From Microthrixaceae bacterium (GTDB lineage Bacteria > Actinomycetota > Acidimicrobiia > Acidimicrobiales > DATDAH01), in NCBI GenBank assembly GCA_020637195.1, contig JACJWK010000016.1, forward strand, positions 1-64,000: a stretch of DNA of 64,000 nt, given 5' to 3'. This document shows positions 16,140 through 24,073 of this stretch, piece by piece. Under the pieces are notes generated by a model. That model was not told where the DNA came from. It made no database searches and worked only from the letters and a program-made list of their open reading frames with translations. Position numbers and translations under genes: made by a program. Numbering within the stretch: position 1 is the first letter of the stretch; the number at the start of each line of letters is the position of its first letter.

Positions 16140-18893
16140 ATGACCGACGAGCACCCATCTCCGGCGGGGGTGCCCGGCGCGGCGCCGTGGGGCCCCGCCT
16201 GCCCCCGCCCCGACACCTTCGAGCCGTTCCCGGAGGCCGCGGTCGAGGGCTCGATCGGGGCGCGCTTCGCCGAGGTCGCGGCCCGCCACGGCGACACCGT
16301 CGCGTTGCGCAGCCCGGCGGGGACGTGGACGTTCGCCGCGCTGGCCGACGACGTCAACCGGTTCGCCAACGCCCTCCTCGGGCGTCTCGGCGCGGGCGAG
16401 GAGCCCGTCGCCCTGCTCTTCGACCACGACGGCCCGCTGGTCGCGGCGATGCTCGGCACCCTCAGCGCCGGCAAGCTCGTGCTGGTGCTCGACCCCGAGG
16501 CGGCCCCCTCGGTCACCGAGTCGCTGCTCGCGGACTCGGGGGCCCGGCTGCTCGTGGCCGACGAGTCCCGCCTGACGGCCGCGTTCGACCTGGCCGGCCC
16601 CGACGTCACCGTCGTGCGGGACTCGGCCCTGGTCGAGGGGGCACCGGCGACGCCGCCCGACGTCGAGGTCACCCCCGAGCGAGGCGCGATGCTCGCGTAC
16701 ACCTCCGGCTCGTCGGGCTCGGCCAAGGCCGCGGTCATCCCGCACCGGGCCCTGCTGCACCTCATGCGGGGCGCCACCGACGCGCTGTCGATCTCGCCCG
16801 GCGACACCTTGCCGATGCTCTTCCCCGTCTCGCTGGCCGTCGCCGCGTACCCGATGTTCCTGCCGCTGCTCAACGGCGGCACGCTCACGACCTTCGACGT
16901 GCGGGGCCAGGGTCTCGCCGACCTCGGCCGCTGGCTCGCCGACGAGCAGGTGTCGGTCATGTACGTGGCGCCCACGGTCGCCCGGTTCATGGTCGACGTG
17001 GTCGCCGAGCACACGTACCCGTCGCTGCGCCTCGTCGTGCTGGGCGGGGAGCGGGTCGACGCCGACGCCGTCGCCCTCATCCGCGAGATGTTCGGTGCCC
17101 ATCTGGTCGTGGCCAACGGCTACGGCACCACCGAGACCGGGGTGCTCACCTTCTACTTCGTCGACGCGGGCGAGACCTTCGGCGACGCCGGGGTGCCGGT
17201 GGGCCATCCCATCCCGGGGATGGACCTCCAGATCCGCCGCGAGGACGGCGCCGCGGCCGAGCCCGGGGCCGCCGGCGAGCTGTTCGTGCGCAGCCGCTAC
17301 CTGCTCCGCGGGTACTGGGGCCGTCCCGACCTCGACGCCAAGGTCCTGGCCGTCGGCGAGGACGGCGTCCCCGTGTACCGCACGGGCGACGTGGCCCGCA
17401 TCAGCCCCGACGGCTACCTCGAGGTCGCCGGTCGCACCGACGACCAGGTCAAGATCCGTGGCCAGCGGATCATCCCGGGTGAGGTCGAGGACGCTCTCTT
17501 GGCCCTCGACGTCGTCAAGGACGCCGTGGTCACCACCGCCGCCGACGCCGGCGGCACCCGCATCCTGGTCGCCCACGTGGTCCCCGTGTCGCCCGACACC
17601 ACCGGTGACGCCGTGCGCCGCGAGCTGGCCGAGCGCGTGACCGCGGCCATGGTGCCCTCACGGTTCCTGCTGCGCGACGCGCTGCCGCAGCTCCCCAACG
17701 GCAAGCTCGACCGCCAGGCCCTGGTGGACGCCGGCGACGGCCGGTCGGCCCCCGGCCCGTCCGGCGACGAGGCGCGCGCCGGCGGCGGGCACCCGGAGCC
17801 GGCCGACGAGCTCGAGCGTCAGCTCGTCGACCTGTGGCAGGAGCTGCTCGGCGTACCCGAGGTCCACGTCGACGACGACTTCTTCGAGCTCGGCGGCTAC
17901 TCGCTGCTGGCCGCCCAGATGCTGGTCCGACTCGAGGAGCGCCACGGCCACCAGGTGCAGATGTCGGCGCTGCTCGACGGCACCACCGTCGCCGACCTGG
18001 CGCGGGCGATCCGGGGCCACACCCACCACGCCGGCGAGGCGGCGCTGGTCCAGGCGGGCGCGGCCGGCCGGCCGGCGCTGTTCCTCACCCACGACCTCTA
18101 CGGGTCCGCCTACCGCTACCGCCACCTCGCCGCGGCCATGGGCGAGGACCAGACCCTCTACAGCTTCGAGTCCCCGTTCCTCGACGGCCACCGCCTCCCC
18201 ATCCGCAGCATCGAGACCCTCGCCCGCCGGTACCTCAGCGAGGTGCGGCGCCTCCAGCCCGAGGGGCCCTACTACCTGGCGGGCTACTCGTTCGGCGGCA
18301 TCCTGGCCTACGAGATGGCGCGGGTGCTCGAGGCCGACGGGCAACAGGTCGGGTTCCTGGGCATCATCGACGTCGGCCCCGGCTACCGCGGCATCGACTA
18401 CTCGCGCAAGCGCCCACCCCAGAGCCCCTACCTCGGCATCCCGACGCCCGCCGACCCCAGCTGGCCGATGGCCCGTCGTGCCCGCTACTACGCGAGCCTC
18501 GCCAAGCGCCACCCCAAGGCGCTGGTCCGCCAGCTCATGAAGCGGGCCCGCATCGACCGGTGGGTCCAGCCGGCCCTGTGGGAGCTCGACCTCCGGCGCC
18601 GGGGTCAGATCCGGCCGGGTCACCGCCTCTGGTACTCCTGGTACCGCCTCTGGCGCCTGGCCGGCCCCGACTGGGAGCCCGCCCCCTACGGCGGCGACCT
18701 CACGCTCTACTGGGCCGGCGGCACGGGCGCCACCGATTCCACCATGGGCTGGGCCGAGTGGGTGCGGGGCACCGTGGACGTCCAGCGCGTCGGCGCCGGC
18801 CACTGGGAGGTCATGGCCGAGGACGGCGTGCACGAGGTGGCCGGGCTGCTCCGGGCGGACCTCGACCGCGCCATCGCCGGACGGAGCGGCTGA
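16140..18893 (+). CDS. NRPS-like A-T-TE protein
   Basis: 917 residues with three domains: adenylation (about 20-535), carrier (about 560-630; phosphopantetheine Ser588 in ELGGYSLLA) and an alpha/beta thioesterase (about 650-905; nucleophile Ser717 in GYSFGG, His888 in GAGHWEV). Adenylation core motifs are visible: YTSGSSGSAKAAV, NGYGTTE, YRTGDVARI, GRTDDQVKIRGQRI and LPNGKLDR. It should activate one carboxylic or amino acid, load it on its own carrier and release or transfer it. No condensation domain is present. ATG 16140 is set by the -10 box. The radical SAM gene starts 3 nt downstream. Substrate not predictable by eye. Confidence 0.88.
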   Translation: MTDEHPSPAGVPGAAPWGPACPRPDTFEPFPEAAVEGSIGARFAEVAARHGDTVALRSPAGTWTFAALADDVNRFANALLGRLGAGEEPVALLFDHDGPLVAAMLGTLSAGKLVLVLDPEAAPSVTESLLADSGARLLVADESRLTAAFDLAGPDVTVVRDSALVEGAPATPPDVEVTPERGAMLAYTSGSSGSAKAAVIPHRALLHLMRGATDALSISPGDTLPMLFPVSLAVAAYPMFLPLLNGGTLTTFDVRGQGLADLGRWLADEQVSVMYVAPTVARFMVDVVAEHTYPSLRLVVLGGERVDADAVALIREMFGAHLVVANGYGTTETGVLTFYFVDAGETFGDAGVPVGHPIPGMDLQIRREDGAAAEPGAAGELFVRSRYLLRGYWGRPDLDAKVLAVGEDGVPVYRTGDVARISPDGYLEVAGRTDDQVKIRGQRIIPGEVEDALLALDVVKDAVVTTAADAGGTRILVAHVVPVSPDTTGDAVRRELAERVTAAMVPSRFLLRDALPQLPNGKLDRQALVDAGDGRSAPGPSGDEARAGGGHPEPADELERQLVDLWQELLGVPEVHVDDDFFELGGYSLLAAQMLVRLEERHGHQVQMSALLDGTTVADLARAIRGHTHHAGEAALVQAGAAGRPALFLTHDLYGSAYRYRHLAAAMGEDQTLYSFESPFLDGHRLPIRSIETLARRYLSEVRRLQPEGPYYLAGYSFGGILAYEMARVLEADGQQVGFLGIIDVGPGYRGIDYSRKRPPQSPYLGIPTPADPSWPMARRARYYASLAKRHPKALVRQLMKRARIDRWVQPALWELDLRRRGQIRPGHRLWYSWYRLWRLAGPDWEPAPYGGDLTLYWAGGTGATDSTMGWAEWVRGTVDVQRVGAGHWEVMAEDGVHEVAGLLRADLDRAIAGRSG

Positions 18894-18896
18894 GCC

Positions 18897-20573
18897 GTGC
18901 CCTTCGCCCCCGTCCCCGAGGAGCTCCAGCAGCGCTGCGACGAGGGCCGCGACCTGCGCACCAAGTCGTTCCGCTCGGCCTGCTACGCACCGTTCGGGAC
19001 GTTCGAGCTCGACCCGCTCGGGTTCGTGCTGCCGTGCTGCATGAACAACGCCTACCCCCTCGGCAACGTCACCGAGGAGCGCCTCACCGACATCTGGCGC
19101 GGGCGGCGGGCCGCCATGTTGCGCGAAGCCCTCGAGCACTACGACTTCGCCTACGGGTGCGGGACCTGCCGGTGGGAGGCCGAGCACGCCAAGGAGGCGC
19201 CGCAGTTCAAGCAGTACGACCGGCTGCCGGCCGAGGACCGTGAGCTGCCCTGGCCCACCGAGATCGGGTTCTGCCTGAGCAACACGTGCAACCTCGAGTG
19301 CGTGCACTGCAACGGCCTCTACTCGTCACGGATCCGGGCCCGCATCGAGAAGCGGCCGCCCATCCCGACCGTGTACGGCGACGAGTTCTTCGAGGACCTC
19401 CGCGCCTTCCTGCCCCACCTGCGCACCGCGCGCTTCGTCGGGGGCGAGCCCTTCATGATGCGGGAGAACCACCGGGTGTGGGACCTGCTCATCGAGCAGG
19501 GCCTGGCGCCGGAGTGCCACGTCACCACCAACGGCACCCAGTGGAACGCCAAGGTCGAGCGGGTGCTCGAGCACCTGCCGGTGCACCTGATCGTGTCGAT
19601 GGACAGCGCCCACAAGGAGCAGTTCGAGGCGATCCGCCGCAACGCCGACTTCGACACCGTCGTCGCCAACCTCGACCGCTTCCGGGCCTACGCCGACGGA
19701 GCGGGCACCAGCGTCGTCGTCAACCACTGCCTGATGCGCGACAACTGGCGCGAGTTCCCGGACATGCTCGGCTTCGCCGAGGAGCGGGGCCTCGACCTGA
19801 GCACCTCCACGGTGTTCAACGAGCCGTTCAGCCTGTACAAGGCCCCCTTGGACGAGCTGCGCGAGGTCGTCGAGACGATGGAGGAGCGCACCGACGACGT
19901 CGTCGCCGCGCTCCCGCGCAACGGCCACGTCTGGCGCTCCGAGCTGGCCCAGCTCCGGGCCGCGCTGGACGAGCGCGAGGCCGGCGGCGAGGGCTCGATC
20001 CTCGCCGGCGTGGTCGACGACGCGCCGGGCCTGGTGCCCGACGCCGACGAGGCCGCGGCGGTACGGGCGGCGCCGGGCGCGCCCCGGCGGGTCCTGTTGC
20101 GCTCCCGCGCGCAGCGTCAGGCCCGCCAGGGGCTCGTCGACGAACTGCGCACCTGGGCGGGTGACCGCGTCGCCGTCCTCGAGCTCGACGCCGGGGGCAC
20201 GGTGCGGTCGTTCGAGGCCCTCGAGGGCTCGTTCTACGGTCTCGACGCCGGCAACGTCGTGGGTCGTCACCTCGACGACGGGATCGACGCCCTGCGTCGC
20301 CGGCTGGGCCCGTCGCTGTTCGTCATGGACCGCCACACCACCGGTGGTCGCTTCGAGGTGCTTTTCGGCTACACCAGCAGTGGGCCCTACGAGAAGAACG
20401 GCACGTTCTTCCGCCTCGTCGCGCTCCCGGCGGAGGCCGGCGACGGGTGGACGGTGGTGCTGGCCAGCGACGAGATCTACCCGCCGGTCCCCGTCGACGA
20501 TCCGCGTGGCGGGGTGCCGTTCGACCCCGCGCTGGTGTCGCCGGTGCCCCCCTCGGCGAACGCGTCGGCGTAG
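18897..20573 (+). CDS. Radical SAM protein with N-terminal SPASM-like segment
   Basis: 558 residues. The radical SAM core binds its cluster through Cys131, Cys135 and Cys138 (CNLECVHC), with GGEPFM and the substrate strand TTNGTQW. Before it, residues 25-95 hold FELDPLGFVLPCCMNN, LGNVTEERLTDIWRG and CGTC (Cys29, 47, 48, 88, 91), the pattern of a SPASM auxiliary-cluster domain, which normally follows the core. The C-terminal 200 residues match nothing I recognise. GTG 18897 starts 3 nt after the NRPS-like stop, so the two are co-expressed. The last 97 bp overlap the convergent deacetylase gene. Role: probably oxidation or epimerisation of a peptide or amino-acyl substrate (inference). Confidence 0.82.
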   Translation: MPFAPVPEELQQRCDEGRDLRTKSFRSACYAPFGTFELDPLGFVLPCCMNNAYPLGNVTEERLTDIWRGRRAAMLREALEHYDFAYGCGTCRWEAEHAKEAPQFKQYDRLPAEDRELPWPTEIGFCLSNTCNLECVHCNGLYSSRIRARIEKRPPIPTVYGDEFFEDLRAFLPHLRTARFVGGEPFMMRENHRVWDLLIEQGLAPECHVTTNGTQWNAKVERVLEHLPVHLIVSMDSAHKEQFEAIRRNADFDTVVANLDRFRAYADGAGTSVVVNHCLMRDNWREFPDMLGFAEERGLDLSTSTVFNEPFSLYKAPLDELREVVETMEERTDDVVAALPRNGHVWRSELAQLRAALDEREAGGEGSILAGVVDDAPGLVPDADEAAAVRAAPGAPRRVLLRSRAQRQARQGLVDELRTWAGDRVAVLELDAGGTVRSFEALEGSFYGLDAGNVVGRHLDDGIDALRRRLGPSLFVMDRHTTGGRFEVLFGYTSSGPYEKNGTFFRLVALPAEAGDGWTVVLASDEIYPPVPVDDPRGGVPFDPALVSPVPPSANASA

Positions 20574-21388
20574 GACACCAGGGTCATGCCGGCCTCGTCG
20601 ATCGACCGTCGCAGGGCGGGGTCGGTGAGGGCGGCGATCTCGCCGGGCCAGTCGAACCCCCACCGGTAGCGGCCCCGCTCGGGGTCGTCGGCCGCGCCGG
20701 GGTGGCAGCCGACCTCCACGGTCCCGTCGCCGTCCGGCGCGGCCAGGCGGGGCACGAGCCGGGACCACGCGGCCGCGTCCAGGTGGCCGCTGTCGTCGAG
20801 CCCCACGAACCGGCTCGGGTGGCGCAGTCCCCGGTCACGGGCGGCCCGGCCGAGGCGCCGGCCGAGGCGGCGCACCGCCGCCGGCACCGGCCCACGCCCC
20901 TCGGCGTCGGGGACCCGCACCGCGGGGACCCCCCACCGCTGCGCCGCGTCGAGCACGACGGCGTCCAGGCCTGGCCAGAGGTGCACGTGCTGGTGGGTGT
21001 CCACATGGGACGCGACGAGCCCGGCCGTTCGGAACGCCTGGTGCTGCGCGTCGACCTCCCGGCGCACGTCCCCGGGGTCCACCCGTCGGGCGGCGAACCG
21101 CCCGACGAGGACCTTCCAGCTCGCGGGGAGGCGCCCCCGTCGATCGACCAGGGTGGGGATCTCGCGGCGCGAGAGCAACGGAGGGTCCTCACCGACCAGG
21201 GCGAGGTGCAGGCCCGTGCTGAGCCGCTCGTGCGCGCGCAGCCAGCCGGCGGTGGCCGCGAAGGCCGGTCCGAGGACAAGCACGGACGTGCTCGTCACCA
21301 CGCCGTGCTCGTGGGCCTCGAGGATCGCCCGGGAGACCCCGCGTGTGAGGCCGTAGTCGTCGGCGTTGACGATGAGGGGGCGGGTCAC
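20477..21388 (-). CDS. YdjC/ChbG-family carbohydrate deacetylase
   Basis: 303 residues of the metal-dependent deacetylase family that includes ChbG and hopanoid HpnK. Visible motifs are IVNADDYGLTRGVS (metal-binding Asp pair), STGLHLALVGE, HVDTHQHVHLWP and EVGCHPG. It removes N-acetyl groups from amino sugars on oligosaccharides or glycolipids. GTG 21388 overlaps the GT2 stop (GTGA), making it the last gene of a four-gene minus-strand operon. Its C-terminal 97 bp overlap the end of the convergent radical SAM gene. The C-terminus is long and Ser/Gly/Thr-rich, so the true stop region may be tolerant to change. Confidence 0.85.
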   Translation of the reverse strand: MTRPLIVNADDYGLTRGVSRAILEAHEHGVVTSTSVLVLGPAFAATAGWLRAHERLSTGLHLALVGEDPPLLSRREIPTLVDRRGRLPASWKVLVGRFAARRVDPGDVRREVDAQHQAFRTAGLVASHVDTHQHVHLWPGLDAVVLDAAQRWGVPAVRVPDAEGRGPVPAAVRRLGRRLGRAARDRGLRHPSRFVGLDDSGHLDAAAWSRLVPRLAAPDGDGTVEVGCHPGAADDPERGRYRWGFDWPGEIAALTDPALRRSIDEAGMTLVSYADAFAEGGTGDTSAGSNGTPPRGSSTGTGG

Positions 21389-22164
21389 GGGCCGGCGGGG
21401 TGCATGCGCCGGCCGCGAGCGGCGGCCCGCAGCTCGGGCCGGAGCCGCCAGAGCTCGCGCACCATGTCGGCGATCACCGTCGGGGAGGACAGCGAGGAGT
21501 CCCCCGTCTCCCGAGGCCGGTAGGGCGTGCCGAACTGCACGATGCTCCCGCCGCCACGCTGCACCCGGGCCACGAGCTCGGCGTCCACGAACGCCCCCTC
21601 GGTGGTCAGCGCGAGCGAGCGGGCGGTGGGCCCGTCGAGGAGCTTGAAGGCGAAGTTCACGTCCCGCACGCGCAGTCCCAACAGCAGTCGGGTGAGCCCG
21701 TTCCAGGCCGACGAGTAGGCGCGCCGCCGCCGACTCTCCCGGCGCCGGTCGGTCCGGTACGCGGCCACGAGCGCCGCCCCCGTCCGCTCCCACTCGCCGA
21801 GCGCGGTCGCGAGCGCGGCCGGGTCGGCCGGCAGGTCGGCATCGGTGTAGAGCACGAGGTCGCCGGTCGAGGCGGCCAGGCCCGTCCGCACGGCCGCGCC
21901 GAGGCCGCGGTTGCGGGCGTGGGCGACGACGCGCAGCTCGGGTCGGTCCGCAGCGGCCCGGGCGAGCACGTCGGCGGTCGCGTCGGTGCTGCCGTCGTCG
22001 ACCGCCACGAGCTCGACCCCGGCGAGCCGTCCGCCGGCGACGAGGTCGCCGGCGGCGTCCAGGAGCGCGTCGACCGCCCGGCGGGCCCCGGCGGCCTCGT
22101 TCCACATCGGCACCACGATGCTGAGGGAGGGGGGTGACGGCCGCCGGTCGCCTCGGTCGCTCAC
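21385..22164 (-). CDS. GT2-family glycosyltransferase (polyprenyl-phosphate sugar synthase-like)
   Basis: 259-residue GT-A enzyme. LSIVVPMWNEAAGARRAV, VDDGSTDATAD and the metal motif YTDADLPADP are typical of dolichyl- or undecaprenyl-phosphate glucose/mannose synthases. There is no C-terminal membrane pair, so it is a soluble or peripheral form. GTG 22164 and its stop overlap both neighbours by 4 bp (GTGA). Next to a deacetylase it may add an N-acetylated sugar that is then deacetylated, as HpnI and HpnK do in hopanoid glycosides (analogy, not homology proof). Confidence 0.85.
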   Translation of the reverse strand: MSDRGDRRPSPPSLSIVVPMWNEAAGARRAVDALLDAAGDLVAGGRLAGVELVAVDDGSTDATADVLARAAADRPELRVVAHARNRGLGAAVRTGLAASTGDLVLYTDADLPADPAALATALGEWERTGAALVAAYRTDRRRESRRRRAYSSAWNGLTRLLLGLRVRDVNFAFKLLDGPTARSLALTTEGAFVDAELVARVQRGGGSIVQFGTPYRPRETGDSSLSSPTVIADMVRELWRLRPELRAAARGRRMHPAGP

Positions 22165-22862
22165 CGGCCCGCTCCCGCGGTGCCCACGACGAGGTGATGA
22201 GGGTAGGGGCGGCCCCGATCGAGGCGGCGTCGGTCCACGGTGAGGCCGGCGTCGGCCATCCACCCCGCCAGCACCGTCGGGGTCGTGAAGTGCAGCGTGG
22301 CGTGGTCCGACGCGGTGATCCGGACGAGCCGGGTGGCGATCACCTCCTGGGCGTGCATCCAGTGGTGCTTCCACCGGGGCCGAGGCGCCATCTCCTTCAC
22401 GAGCAGGCGCCCCCGGGGCCCGAGGCGGGCGGCCAGCGAGGTCACGAGCTCCTCCTGGCGCCGGGGCGGGAGCAGGTACAACACGTCGACGACGGTGATG
22501 GCGGCGAACGGGCCGCGCTGGGCGGCGAGGGCGGTGGCCGGCAGGAACGACACGTTGTCCAGCGCGGGGGCGACCGCCGCCGCCGCCCGTGCCGACGCCA
22601 GCTTCGCCTCGTCGATGTCGACGCCGACGATCCCGCGCTCCGGTGCGCGCTCGGCCAGGTCGAGGCAGAGCAAGCCGTGGCCGCAGCCGACGTCGAGGAT
22701 CGCACCGCGGCGCGGGACCTCGGCCTCGATGGCGGCGAAGGGGCACGCCGCCCACCGGCCGCGGACGTGCGCCCGCGTCGACCAGGGCTGGTCGGCGTAG
22801 CGGGAGGTCGGGAGCAGGCGCCGGCCCGAGCGGTGGGCCCGGCCGGTGGCCGCTGGGATCAG
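22161..22862 (-). CDS. Class-I SAM-dependent methyltransferase, probable CTG start
   Basis: About 233 residues with motif I ILDVGCGHGLLCLDLA, acidic strand VGVDID and motif FAAITVVDVLYLLPP, a small-molecule methyltransferase. No ATG, GTG or TTG lies in frame between the upstream stop and the conserved core. The best initiation site is CTG 22862, which overlaps the Rieske gene stop as CTGA, copying the GTGA junctions of the rest of the operon. The stop overlaps the GT2 start. It likely methylates the lipid or sugar handled by this operon; target unknown. Confidence 0.78.
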   Translation of the reverse strand: MIPAATGRAHRSGRRLLPTSRYADQPWSTRAHVRGRWAACPFAAIEAEVPRRGAILDVGCGHGLLCLDLAERAPERGIVGVDIDEAKLASARAAAAVAPALDNVSFLPATALAAQRGPFAAITVVDVLYLLPPRRQEELVTSLAARLGPRGRLLVKEMAPRPRWKHHWMHAQEVIATRLVRITASDHATLHFTTPTVLAGWMADAGLTVDRRRLDRGRPYPHHLVVGTAGAGR

Positions 22863-23899
22863 ACCGGAGCGGCCGGCTCGTACTGGTCCCGGTCGATGTG
22901 GTCGAGGCCCTCGGCGTAGAACTGGGCGGCCCACTTGCGGAACTTCATGATGGGGCCGTCGGCGTCGGACAGCGCGGGCTTCACGACGTAGGCCTTGTTC
23001 TCCCAGATGGGCACGTCCTCGACGGTCTGGCCCGCGATCCCCTCGACGAACGCCTCGGCCACCGAGGTGGTGAGGGCCTCGTCGCCGAGGTCGCGCACGG
23101 CGAAGGTCATGCGCAGCTCGGTGGTGTCCTGGTCGACGGGGATGGCGCAGCCGAGGGTGATGGTGTCGACCAGGCCGGTGAACCAGGTGACGGCGTGGCC
23201 CGGGCCGCAGCTGTCGGTGTCGATCCGGCCCTCGACCAGGCCGCGCGGCGTGGGGAAGGGCTGGTAGAAGCGCATGCGGGAGTCGGGGAAGGTGGTGCTG
23301 TACTCCTCGACCTTGGGCTTGGGGCTGGTGCCCGGCTCGATGCCGAGGTTCTTCTCGAACTCGACCAGGTGCTGTTGCACGTGGGCGGCGTCGGCGACCG
23401 TCTCGGCGATCTCCTGCCAGTGGGTCTTGACCTTGTAGTGCTTGCGGTAGGTCTTGGTGAACTCGGGGTGGTCGTTCAGCTCGGGCACCTCGGGGATCTC
23501 CCACTTGGGAGCCTCGTCGGTGGGGTGGTACCAGGCGAACATGGCCCCGTTGCGCTCGACGACGGGGTACGAGCGGACCTTGGCCCGCTTGTTGAGGCGC
23601 TCGCTGTAGGGCACCTCGACGACGTTGCCGTCACCGTCGAACACCCAGTTGTGCAGCGGGCACACCAGGTTGCAGCCCGAGACGTTGCCGCCGTGGCTGC
23701 CGTCCTCGCCGAGGCCGTAGCCCAGGTGGCTGCCGAGGTGGGGGCAGAACGCGTCCATCAGGTGCGGCGTGCCCTCCTCGCCCCGCCAGGCCACGAGGTG
23801 GCGGCCGAAGTAGTAGAGCGGGACCGCCTTCCCGGCGGGCACCTCGTCCGGCCACGCGACCTGGAACCACCCGAAGGGCATGGGAAGGGGGTAGCGCAT
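22859..23899 (-). CDS. Rieske non-heme iron oxygenase (KshA-like)
   Basis: 346 residues. The N-terminal Rieske domain binds its 2Fe-2S cluster through Cys52/His54 (CPHLGSHLG) and Cys80/His83 (CPLHNW). The C-terminal catalytic domain has the non-heme iron region ETVADAAHVQQHLVEFE. This arrangement is seen in steroid 9-alpha-hydroxylases and cholesterol 7-desaturases, so an isoprenoid or steroid-like substrate is plausible; a separate reductase is not in the window. ATG 23899 has an AGGAGG ribosome site 11 nt upstream and a TATACT -10 box. It heads the Rieske-methyltransferase-GT2-deacetylase operon. Confidence 0.87.
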   Translation of the reverse strand: MRYPLPMPFGWFQVAWPDEVPAGKAVPLYYFGRHLVAWRGEEGTPHLMDAFCPHLGSHLGYGLGEDGSHGGNVSGCNLVCPLHNWVFDGDGNVVEVPYSERLNKRAKVRSYPVVERNGAMFAWYHPTDEAPKWEIPEVPELNDHPEFTKTYRKHYKVKTHWQEIAETVADAAHVQQHLVEFEKNLGIEPGTSPKPKVEEYSTTFPDSRMRFYQPFPTPRGLVEGRIDTDSCGPGHAVTWFTGLVDTITLGCAIPVDQDTTELRMTFAVRDLGDEALTTSVAEAFVEGIAGQTVEDVPIWENKAYVVKPALSDADGPIMKFRKWAAQFYAEGLDHIDRDQYEPAAPV

Positions 23900-23958
23900 G
23901 TCCTGCCGTCCTCCTGGGGCACCACCGGACGCCCCGTCGCTTCACCGCTGACCGCCCG

Positions 23959-23964
23959 AGTATA
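23959..23964 (-). promoter_or_regulatory. -10 box TATACT for the Rieske operon
   Basis: Perfect actinobacterial -10 hexamer on the minus strand, about 60 nt before ATG 23899, leaving a leader with an AGGAGG ribosome site. No convincing -35 was found. The 174-bp intergenic region 23900-24073 otherwise holds only the divergent TACGAT box. Confidence 0.6.
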
Positions 23965-24059
23965 GGTGAGCGAGCCGCCGGAGGCGAGGAAGAGCCCGCG
24001 CGCTCGTCGCCGGGCGGAACGGGCCGCCCTCCGACTGCGTCCGCCGGCGTCCCGCTGGC

Positions 24060-24065
24060 TACGAT
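24060..24065 (+). promoter_or_regulatory. -10 box TACGAT, leaderless-type
   Basis: TACGAT ends 8 nt before ATG 24074 of the first amidohydrolase. Confidence 0.55.
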
Positions 24066-24073
24066 CGTGGCCC

